Assembly: GCA_934546985.1 (NCBI GenBank)
Contig: CAKTEE010000001.1
Coordinates: forward strand, 248,001-312,000
Length of the DNA: 64,000 nt
Direction: 5' to 3'
From: an uncultured Eubacteriales bacterium
GTDB lineage: Bacteria > Bacillota > Clostridia > Oscillospirales > Acutalibacteraceae
Shown here: in pieces, positions 57,355-64,000 of the stretch
Numbering within the stretch: position 1 is the stretch's first letter
Layout: the number at the start of each line of letters is the position of its first letter
Program-made: the position numbers and the translations under genes
Notes under the pieces: generated by a model
The model's database searches: none
Told to the model about the DNA's origin: nothing
What the model saw: the letters and a program-made list of their open reading frames with translations, nothing else

Positions 57355-58663
57355 TCCTTTTAGAAAATCACTGATTGCAGCAGTGCTTGTACTGACTGTT
57401 ATATTCACTAGTGTGTGTTCTGTAGGTTTTGTTTCAGCGGCAAATTCGTCTCTTGAAGATAAGAAGAATGAAATTCAGGATACACTGAACGATTTGGATG
57501 AAAAGTTGGATAAAACGAGGGATGATAAAGCGGCTGCCCAAAAAAAGGCAAAAGAACTTTCAGATACTATGGAAGAAATTGAAGCCAACATGGCAAGGGT
57601 TACAAATGAAATTGACGCTATTGATCAAGAAATAAAACCGCTTCAGGAAAGAATAGATACAATCAGTAATGAAATCACACGGTTAGTTGTAGTTATCCAG
57701 CAGCATGAAAAAGATATCGAACAAAAAGAGATTGAATTTAATCAGTTGTTTGAGATGTTGAAACAGCGTTTAAGAGCGCTGTATATTGCAGGCGATGCAT
57801 CTGCATTAGAGGTTTTGCTTACATCATCTGATGTATCGGACTTTCTGAACCGCTTTGAATTGGTAAAAGGCGTTGCTGAGCATGACTCTAACCTGATGAA
57901 ACAGGTAAAAACGTTAGTTGAACAAATTAAGGATTTAAAAGCATCTTTGGAAAGTCAAAAAACTGCACAGGAACAGCTGAAAGAAGAAGCTGAAGTACAA
58001 AAAACAAAACTTGATGCAAAGAAAGCTCAGGCACAGGCACGCAAAGATGAATTGACTGCTGATCAAGAAAAATATAACAAGTTGATTGAAGAAAGTAATG
58101 AACTTATCAAAAAACTAACCAATGATGAGAAGAATATTATTGCTGAATACATAAAAAATGAAAATGCACTTGATGCAATAGATGACCAGATTAAAAATGT
58201 TATTAATTCCAGCGGTTCTTCTTCAAGCAATGTAACAACCGGCGGTTCAGCAGGCAATGCCTCTACTGGCAGCGGTTCTAAAATAAGTATGATTTGGCCA
58301 GTTCAAGGTTGTTCTACCTACATATCATCTGGTTATGGTCCTCGTTGGGGTAAAATCCATAGAGGTATTGATATTACCGGCGGCGGTATTTATGGCAAAA
58401 ATGTTGTTGCTGCAGCAAGCGGTAAAGTTATTTTAGCATTAAATACCACAACGGGTTACGGTAGATATGTTATTGTTGACCATGGTAATGGTGTTGCTAC
58501 TTTGTATGGTCATTGCAGCCAGCTGAAAGTATCCGTTGGCGATTATGTAAGCCAAGGTCAAACAATTGCATTAGTTGGCAGTACAGGCAATTCTACCGGT
58601 CCGCATCTTCATTTTGAAGTGCGTATTAATGGTGAACGTGTAAATCCGATGAATTATTTATAA
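57344..58663 (+). CDS. PcsB/EnvC-like M23 peptidoglycan hydrolase or activator
   Basis: 439 residues from a GTG at 57344 behind AAGGAAGTGAG, overlapping ftsX by 11 bp. Signal peptide (FRKSLIAAVLVLTVIFTSVC ... VSAA), then a long coiled coil (about 40-290) rich in Lys, Glu and Gln, a Ser/Gly linker (SSGSSSSNVTTGGSAGNAST), and a LytM/M23 domain. The LytM zinc residues are intact: HRGIDI, and HLHFEV near the end. So it is likely an active endopeptidase, as opposed to EnvC, which has lost these residues. FtsX is expected to hold its coiled coil. Confidence 0.93.
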   Translation: MQYNPFRKSLIAAVLVLTVIFTSVCSVGFVSAANSSLEDKKNEIQDTLNDLDEKLDKTRDDKAAAQKKAKELSDTMEEIEANMARVTNEIDAIDQEIKPLQERIDTISNEITRLVVVIQQHEKDIEQKEIEFNQLFEMLKQRLRALYIAGDASALEVLLTSSDVSDFLNRFELVKGVAEHDSNLMKQVKTLVEQIKDLKASLESQKTAQEQLKEEAEVQKTKLDAKKAQAQARKDELTADQEKYNKLIEESNELIKKLTNDEKNIIAEYIKNENALDAIDDQIKNVINSSGSSSSNVTTGGSAGNASTGSGSKISMIWPVQGCSTYISSGYGPRWGKIHRGIDITGGGIYGKNVVAAASGKVILALNTTTGYGRYVIVDHGNGVATLYGHCSQLKVSVGDYVSQGQTIALVGSTGNSTGPHLHFEVRINGERVNPMNYL

Positions 58664-58987
58664 TTAAGAATATATTTCTATAAAAACCCGCGTTATTAAA
58701 CGTGGGTTTTTAGTATGGGGAAAATGAAGCTTATTGATTGCGTCTTCATTGCTTTATTAAAAATATGAACATATTTATACCTAAATTATCAACTATATAG
58801 ATTTGTGATATTTGTTATAGAACCATCATTTTCTTTGTTGGGAAAACCTGAAACAACTTTATTGCAGCAGACGGGTTCTGTTTTGACGTTAAATTTTTTG
58901 TACGTTTAACTATTAAAGAAACTAATAAAAAAGTTATATCTCACTCTTTAGGTGAAATATAACTTTCTTTATCACAGCTGTAATGTT
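58664..58987. other. Intergenic region with two terminators
   Basis: AAAAACCC-containing hairpin (58682-58711, complementary arm ending GGGTTTTT) ends the ftsEX operon. AAAGTTATAT-C-TCAC (58930-58944) with GTGA-A-ATATAACTTT (58952-58966) serves the minus-strand fumarase gene. Nothing else recognisable between them. Confidence 0.75.
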
Positions 58988-59521
58988 TTATTTCCTTTGA
59001 AATAAATTTCTGCCCATGCAGTCAATAGCAACCGTCAGAGGAAAATTTTGAATTTCTAATTTTTTGATTGATTCACAGCCAAGGTCTTCAAAAGCGATGA
59101 CCTCACAGCTTTTAACACAACGTGCGGCAAGTGCGCCTGCACCGCCGACAGCACAAAAGTAAACAGCTTTATTGCGCTGTATAGCTGCACAAACTTCTTT
59201 AGAGCGTTCTCCTTTGCCAATCATTCCAATTAATCCAAGATCCAAGAGTTTCGGTGCATATGGATCCATTCTGCCGGAAGTAGTAGGACCGCAGCTGCCA
59301 ATCGGTAATCCTTCTGGTGCCGGAGTAGGACCGGCGTAATAAATGGTTGCACCTTCTAATGGAAAAGGAAGTGTATCACCGTTTTCTAATGCGGCAAAAA
59401 TTCGTTTATGTGCGGCATCACGTGCGGTATAAACGATTCCGGATAAATAAATACGGTCTCCTGCATGCAGTTTTTGAGCTGTTGCAGTTAAACTGTCAGA
59501 TTGTATGTATAGCTCACTCAT
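58988..59521 (-). CDS. fumB: Class I (Fe-S) fumarate hydratase, beta subunit
   Basis: 177 residues, ATG at 59521. Matches the C-terminal, beta subunit of two-subunit class I fumarase/tartrate dehydratase: LHAGDRIYLSGIVYTARDAAHKR, GPTPAPEGLPIGSCGPTTSGRMDPYA, LIGMIGKGERSKE and AVGGAGALAARCV. It needs the alpha subunit, which carries the cysteine ligands of the 4Fe-4S cluster, to hydrate fumarate or dehydrate malate. The alpha gene, normally directly upstream, is not here: upstream is a DivIVA-like gene. A tartrate dehydratase beta subunit is an alternative. Confidence 0.88.
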   Translation of the reverse strand: MSELYIQSDSLTATAQKLHAGDRIYLSGIVYTARDAAHKRIFAALENGDTLPFPLEGATIYYAGPTPAPEGLPIGSCGPTTSGRMDPYAPKLLDLGLIGMIGKGERSKEVCAAIQRNKAVYFCAVGGAGALAARCVKSCEVIAFEDLGCESIKKLEIQNFPLTVAIDCMGRNLFQRK

Positions 59522-59546
59522 AGCATTTCACATCCTAAATCAATTT

Positions 59547-60506
59547 TTATTTTTCCCGGCGAAACAATCCTTCAAAAAGATTGTTTTTACTAACGGGATT
59601 TCCTTTTTTGGCAGGGATAGAAACATTATGATAAGGATGTTTTGATATAGCAGCTTCTTCCATTGCCTGTTCTATATATGCCGGTGTTTCAATTTCTTTT
59701 TGTGGGGTTTCATGTTTGGTGGGGATACCGGTTTGGAGACGCTGGATGACGTTTTCCAGTTCTTTTGTCAAACAGCTTAGTTGACGGTTCATAATATCTA
59801 AGGAAGTGTTAACGCTGGAACGGATATTCCGTACATTTTCCTGCAAAGAAACAAAATCGTCAATAATTTCTTTTGCGGAATTGTTCGTTGAATTTGCCAA
59901 TTCTTCTGCCTGTGCAAGCGCTTGATCGAGAACTAAATCGGCACGTTTGTGTGCATCAAGAAAAACTGCACCCAGTTGATGACTAAATTCATCGTATTTC
60001 TCACTTTTTTCTTCTAATTCCTGTATTTTACTGGCAGCTGAACCACTGAGCGCCTGCGCTTGCTGCAATTTTGTTTCTGCTTGAGCCAGGGCAGTATTTT
60101 TTTCTTCTAATTGGCTTTGCAGTTGAGCAGCACGTGCCTGCGCTTGTGTTAACGCAGATATTTTTTCTTCTAATTCTTTCTTTTTTTCTGTTGCCTGTGT
60201 TGTAGTATTTTTCAAGGATTCTTCTGTTTTTTCAATTTTTTCTTTTAATTCTGTATTTTCCTGTAATATTTGTGTTTGTGTTTCCTGATAGTTAGATAAT
60301 TCTGTTTCCAACTCTTTTGTTTTATCTTTCAGGGTTTGATTTTCTTTTTCTAAATTAATAATTGAGTCAGATAACTCTCGTATTTTTTTGTCAAATTTTG
60401 TTTGATTTTCATTTGTTTGATTAGTTAATTGTTCAATGTAATTTAAAACTTCCTTGCGGTTAAATCCGCCAAAGGCAGTTCTGTGAAATTCACCTGATAA
60501 TTCCAT
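59547..60506 (-). CDS. DivIVA-like coiled-coil protein
   Basis: 319 residues. The N-terminus (EFHRTAFGGFNRKEVLNYIEQL) resembles the membrane-curvature-binding DivIVA/GpsB motif. A long coiled coil follows (about 25-245), with Glu-, Lys- and Gln-rich heptads, and near 180-205 an AHKRADLVLDQALAQAEELA segment like that of DivIVA tails. A basic C-terminus ends it. Probably a pole or septum scaffold. Twenty-five bp before the fumarase subunit; co-transcription appears real but functionally unexplained. Confidence 0.8.
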   Translation of the reverse strand: MELSGEFHRTAFGGFNRKEVLNYIEQLTNQTNENQTKFDKKIRELSDSIINLEKENQTLKDKTKELETELSNYQETQTQILQENTELKEKIEKTEESLKNTTTQATEKKKELEEKISALTQAQARAAQLQSQLEEKNTALAQAETKLQQAQALSGSAASKIQELEEKSEKYDEFSHQLGAVFLDAHKRADLVLDQALAQAEELANSTNNSAKEIIDDFVSLQENVRNIRSSVNTSLDIMNRQLSCLTKELENVIQRLQTGIPTKHETPQKEIETPAYIEQAMEEAAISKHPYHNVSIPAKKGNPVSKNNLFEGLFRREK

Positions 60507-60639
60507 TTTAAATCTCCTTAATTTATGAATCGTACCATAGCCTAAAATCTCTTTTCATTATAGCAATATTTCAGGTGAAAAAGCAATATAAAGCATTTAT
60601 TTTTTAGATATTTCAGATTATTTGACACTTTAGTAAACC

Positions 60640-60669
60640 TTTACATTGAAAACTTTAATATAGTATAAT
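60640..60669 (+). promoter_or_regulatory. Promoter of the HAD phosphatase gene
   Basis: TTTACA at 60640-60645, 18-nt spacer, TATAAT at 60664-60669, then TTAGGAGG before the ATG. Confidence 0.6.
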
Positions 60670-60693
60670 ATAGTTTAGTTAGGAGGTTGTATT

Positions 60694-61344
60694 ATGACAA
60701 ATAAACCATTAATTATATTTGATTTGGACGGTACGTTAAATCAAACAGAATTGCATTCTGTACCTGCACAGACGCAAGTGCTGCGTGAATTTGGCGTTTC
60801 CAATATATCGCCGGAAAAAATTAAAGGTACGTTTGGAGCAACCTATGAGGAATATACGGAAACCTTGCTTCCGGGATATTCGGAGGAAAGAAAACAGGCG
60901 TATTTAAAGCGTGTTCTGGAAGTTGAAAGTGAATTTTTGCTTCAATTTGGAAATTTTTATCCAGGTACAGATACTATGCTGGATGATTTACATCATAAAG
61001 GCTATTTTACAGCAGTATGTTCTAATGCGTCAGAAAAATATATTACTACAGTGTTAAAAGCGCTAAGTTTAACGGAGCGTATAGATTATATTCAGCCGCT
61101 GATACGCGGAAAGAGTAAAAAGGATTCTCTGCGTTTTTTGTTGTCCAGAATACAGCCAAGTGCATCAGTAATGGTAGGTGATACTGTTTTTGATATGGAA
61201 GCAGCCCGGTCAAATGGGATACCTTTTGCCGGCTGTTTATATGGTTATCGTCCATATGAAATGCAGGGCGCAGATGCATTGCTGCGGCAGCCGATGGATC
61301 TTTTGGCAGTAGTAGATAGATTATTGGCAATGAATCGGAAGTAA
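60694..61344 (+). CDS. HAD-family hydrolase, phosphoglycolate phosphatase-like
   Basis: 216 residues, ATG at 60694 behind TTAGGAGG. HAD motifs in order: FDLDGTLNQTE (nucleophile and acid Asp), CSNAS, a lysine in RGKSKKDSL, and MVGDTVFDMEAARS. The helical cap between the first two motifs is of the C1 type, as in phosphoglycolate and beta-phosphoglucomutase relatives. Exact substrate cannot be told. Monocistronic by its own promoter. Confidence 0.88.
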   Translation: MTNKPLIIFDLDGTLNQTELHSVPAQTQVLREFGVSNISPEKIKGTFGATYEEYTETLLPGYSEERKQAYLKRVLEVESEFLLQFGNFYPGTDTMLDDLHHKGYFTAVCSNASEKYITTVLKALSLTERIDYIQPLIRGKSKKDSLRFLLSRIQPSASVMVGDTVFDMEAARSNGIPFAGCLYGYRPYEMQGADALLRQPMDLLAVVDRLLAMNRK

Positions 61345-61471
61345 TTTTCAGAAAGGAGAAAATTTGGCTATATATTTGACGTGAGTTTGTTCACAAAAAT
61401 AAAGATGCAGATTAAATAAAAAATAAAAACATTTTTATGTATTTCGACAAAAAATGAAAAGTATTGATGTT

Positions 61472-61503
61472 TTAACATACTCTTAACATGAGCATAATAT
61501 AAT
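61472..61503 (+). promoter_or_regulatory. PhoP-box-like repeat and promoter of the Na/Pi cotransporter gene
   Basis: TTAACA at 61472-61477 and again at 61483-61488, an exact 11-bp repeat, followed 9 nt later by TATAAT at 61498-61503. The PhoP consensus of Bacillus is TTAACA-like repeats every 11 bp over the -35 region, which is what is seen here. The gene downstream is a phosphate importer. Confidence 0.6.
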
Positions 61504-61564
61504 AATTACCGTATTTTAATAATTTGTTAACAAAGCTATCCTTGTATTTTTAGGAGGAACTTAT

Positions 61565-63181
61565 ATGGATATTACCAATCTCATCTCTCTTGCCGGGGGA
61601 CTTGGACTTTTTCTTTATGGGATGCGAGTCATGGGCGAGGGACTTGAAATGGCGGCAGGAAACAGGTTGAAAAAACTGCTTGAAATTCTTACTAAAAACC
61701 GGTTTCTTGGCGTTATTGTGGGTATGCTTGTAACAGCCATTATTCAAAGTTCTTCCGCAACTACGGTTATGGTAGTTGGTTTTGTAAATGCAGGTTTATT
61801 GGAACTGTCGCAGACTATTGGCATTATTATGGGGGCAAATATTGGTACTACAGTGACAAGTGTTTTAATTGCTCTAAAGTTGGACAAGGTTGCACCCATT
61901 GCAGTATTCCTTGGCGCAGCTTTTATTATGTTTTTTAAAAATAAAAAATTTCAATCTTTCGGCAGTATTTTCATTGGTTTTGGTATGCTGTTCGTGGGGT
62001 TGGGAACAATGAGCACCTCTATGGAACCTTTGCAGAATTTCCAGCCGTTTTTAGATTTTATGGTCAAATTCCAAAACAATCCATTTCTTTGTGTTTTAAT
62101 AGGTCTGATAGTAACAGCAGTAATTCAAAGTTCATCAGCATCTATTGGTATTCTTCAGGCGCTTGCTTTACAAAATCTTATTGGCATTCGGGGTGCAATA
62201 TTTATATTATGCGGACAAAATATCGGTACATGTGTAACGGCGTTATTATCTTCCGTGGGCACAAATAAGACAGCAAAACGCACAGCGGTAGTTCATTTGC
62301 TTTTTAATGTGATTGGAAGCGTGTTGTTTATATTGATTGTGCTGTTCACTCCTTTTACCGATTGGATTTCTATAATCGAGGGGGGAACGGTGACGCAAAT
62401 TGCCGTGTCACATCTTTTATTTAATCTTTTAGCAACACTTGTTATGTTTCCTTTTGCTAAATACCTTGCAAAATTGGCATGCAAAATTGTACCGGGTGAA
62501 GATCCGAAACGTGAACCATTGCGTTTGGAATATTTAGACAGCCGTATTCTTTTGACACCATCCATAGCGGTAGCACAGGTAGTGAAAGAAGTAGAACGTA
62601 TGGCAAATTTAGCGAGGTCTACCATTAGCCTTGCCATGGAAAGTATACGGACGAAAGATGCTTTGTCTATAGAAACGGTGCGGAACAATGAGCAGGTTTT
62701 AAATTACTTAAATCATAATATAACGGAATATCTCGTGAAAATTAATTCTTTGGAATTGCAGGATACGGATTCTAAAATGACAGGCTCCCTGTTCCATGTT
62801 GTTAATGATTTAGAGCGCATTGGTGACCATGCAGAGAATATTATTGAGAATGTTGAGGATTGCATCCAAAAATCGATTGATCTTTCTGAAGATGCTATGA
62901 AAGAGCTTCAAGACATTTGTAAAAATGCCTTAATTGTGCTCGACGGCGCATTGGATATGCTGAAAAATCAAAAATTTAATGATGAGCAGGCGGCTTACAT
63001 TTTTAATGTGGAAGAAACAATTGATGATCAGACAGATGACAGCAAGAAAATGCATGTTGCACGTTTAAATGAACGTAAATGTACAGCAGAAGCAGGTATG
63101 ATATTTATTAACCTGCTGGCAAATCTTGAAAGGGTTTCGGATCATGCAACAAACATTGCTTATGCAGTAGAAGACGTATAG
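61565..63181 (+). CDS. Na/Pi cotransporter family protein with PhoU-like C-terminal domain
   Basis: 538 residues, ATG at 61565 behind TAGGAGG. Two inverted-topology repeats each carry the transport signature: TAIIQSSSATTVMVVGF with GANIGTTVTS, and TAVIQSSSASIGILQAL with GQNIGTCVTAL. About eight membrane segments end near residue 305. The rest is a helical PhoU-like domain (RMANLARSTISLAMESI, VNDLERIGDHAENI). NptA/PNaS family, Na+-driven phosphate uptake. A PhoP-box-like repeat upstream suggests induction by phosphate starvation. Confidence 0.93.
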   Translation: MDITNLISLAGGLGLFLYGMRVMGEGLEMAAGNRLKKLLEILTKNRFLGVIVGMLVTAIIQSSSATTVMVVGFVNAGLLELSQTIGIIMGANIGTTVTSVLIALKLDKVAPIAVFLGAAFIMFFKNKKFQSFGSIFIGFGMLFVGLGTMSTSMEPLQNFQPFLDFMVKFQNNPFLCVLIGLIVTAVIQSSSASIGILQALALQNLIGIRGAIFILCGQNIGTCVTALLSSVGTNKTAKRTAVVHLLFNVIGSVLFILIVLFTPFTDWISIIEGGTVTQIAVSHLLFNLLATLVMFPFAKYLAKLACKIVPGEDPKREPLRLEYLDSRILLTPSIAVAQVVKEVERMANLARSTISLAMESIRTKDALSIETVRNNEQVLNYLNHNITEYLVKINSLELQDTDSKMTGSLFHVVNDLERIGDHAENIIENVEDCIQKSIDLSEDAMKELQDICKNALIVLDGALDMLKNQKFNDEQAAYIFNVEETIDDQTDDSKKMHVARLNERKCTAEAGMIFINLLANLERVSDHATNIAYAVEDV

Positions 63182-63820
63182 TATTATAAAAATATATCCA
63201 ATCAATTATGATATTATTTAACCGGAAAGTGATGAGCTTTCCGGTTTTTACATATTAAAAATAAATCAATTGCAAGCGGCGGAGTTTTTTTGAATGTTTT
63301 AGTTTTACCGGAGTTTTCTTATAATGAGTCTGTTTACTGCTTTAATGATAGTGGAACAGACAGAAAAGGGAAATGAGTGTTGGGAACGTATTTTTGAAAT
63401 GAGCCGAAAGAAAAGGAAGTATAGAATGATAGATATGAAGTTATTGTGTGGTTGCGCACTAAAACTGGGATAAAAATGAAGATTGTGAAATAGATAAGAG
63501 AGTTCACGGTTTGACAATGGAGCATGTGTGCCGGAACAAATTGAAAAACAATAATATAATCCTCAATTTGACTGAGAAATATAAGAAGGTTGAGCTGGAT
63601 TGCGGGAGTGAGAGTGCAGTTAAAGAAAATGAAAGAGCTTTGCAAAGAACAGATTATATGAGAAAAACAGAATAACTTGAAAGGGAAGAAATAGAAAGAG
63701 CATTAGAACGGTAAGAAATGTGGGAAGTGGCAGTTGTCATGCGCTATATTTTATGGTGACAAATGAGAGCAGAAAATGATATAATTAGAAAGACAAATCG
63801 AATTTGTGGAGGCGAGAAGA
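63182..63820. other. Purine-rich intergenic stretch, probably a decayed gene
   Basis: 639 bp. AACCGGAAAG (63220-63229) with CTTTCCGGTT (63237-63246) and T's is the terminator of the Na/Pi gene. From about 63330 to 63740 the plus strand is strongly A/G-rich and codes, in short interrupted frames, for charged helical residues. Examples are an ATG at 63517 giving 52 codons to 63675 (LTEKYKKVELDCGS, ENERALQRTDYMRKTE) and, in another stretch, LEREEIERALER. None has a good ribosome site. Likely remnants of a lost coding sequence. Confidence 0.45.
63756..63785 (+). promoter_or_regulatory. Promoter of the alpha/beta hydrolase gene
   Basis: GTGACA at 63756-63761, 18-nt spacer, TATAAT at 63780-63785; moderate match. 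Confidence 0.4.
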
Positions 63821-64000
63821 ATGATCGAAAAAATATATAAAACACAATCAGGGATTATTCACTATTGGCTTCACATTATCAATGCAGACCTTGCAACATT
63901 AGTTTTTTTGCCGGGATTGACAGCTGACCATAGATTATTTGATAAACAAATTGAATATTTCAAAGGAAAGTATAATGTTTTCGTGTGGGATCCTCCTGCT
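63821..64000 (+). CDS. Alpha/beta hydrolase, 5' part only
   Basis: ATG at 63821 behind GTGGAGGCGAG; open to the right edge (60 codons). Reads IEKIYKTQSGIIHYW, then the typical hydrolase start ADLATLVFLPGLTADHRLFDKQ and YNVFVWDPPA, where LPGLTADH carries the oxyanion-hole region. The nucleophile elbow and the rest lie outside the window, so substrate class cannot be told. Confidence 0.8.
   Translation, partial: MIEKIYKTQSGIIHYWLHIINADLATLVFLPGLTADHRLFDKQIEYFKGKYNVFVWDPPA

Overview
The window looks like chromosomal DNA of a low-to-middle GC anaerobic Firmicute of the class Clostridia, probably an Oscillospirales/Ruminococcaceae-type gut or fermenter lineage. This is an inference. It rests on the intact S10-spc-alpha ribosomal superoperon with the secY-adk-map-KOW-infA-rpmJ order, a zinc-type S14, a MecA homologue, a DUF1836 gene, single-chain PurL, FtsEX with a PcsB-like hydrolase, and frequent TTG/GTG starts behind strong AGGAGG sites. 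No 16S rRNA, tRNA, CRISPR array, insertion sequence or prophage was seen.

Layout. 1-1507: 5' part of a secreted GH18 chitinase-like gene with an odd domain order, running off the left edge. 1508-3683: an rtcB-prfH RNA repair/ribosome rescue operon behind a long leader that holds a 12-codon ORF and a terminator-like hairpin. 3719-5183: hisHF. 5221-6796: a PadR/HAAS membrane-protein operon. 6968-11213: cca, corA and a Pit phosphate transporter with its DUF47 partner. 11410-17717: purL, an ApgM-family gene and metY. 17875-19642: a VanRS-like two-component pair with no resistance genes nearby. 19785-20601: an XRE repressor divergent from a small membrane protein, with clear operators. 20731-28072: a tandem two-domain ThyX, a DUF3810 membrane protease-like protein, a cupin, a YhaO/YhaN-type SbcCD-like pair and a lone AAA ATPase.

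28291-44021 is one continuous block of 31 genes on the plus strand (rpsJ to rplQ). It opens with a promoter and a structured leader containing an intrinsic-terminator hairpin, and it closes with a strong terminator. It makes most ribosomal proteins, the Sec translocon channel, adenylate kinase, methionine aminopeptidase, IF-1 and RNA polymerase alpha.

44261-54102 is housekeeping and accessory: nagB, DUF1836, a phospholipase C-like protein, a B12-binding radical SAM protein, a divergent ROK protein, DUF3592, pgsA, mecA, rpe, and two adjacent 58-residue proteins. 54306-58663 is a CdaR/PucR-type regulator followed by ftsE-ftsX-pcsB, with an inverted repeat over the promoter start site. 58988-63181 holds a lone fumarase beta subunit, a DivIVA-like coiled-coil protein, a HAD phosphatase, and an Na/Pi cotransporter behind a PhoP-box-like repeat. 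A purine-rich, apparently decayed stretch follows, then the start of an alpha/beta hydrolase that runs off the right edge.

The observations most worth following up are the leader of the rtcB-prfH operon, the tandem ThyX with complementary losses of active-site residues, the permuted-looking GH18 protein, the regulator-linked ftsEX operon, and the ApgM-family gene beside metY (a possible homoserine kinase).
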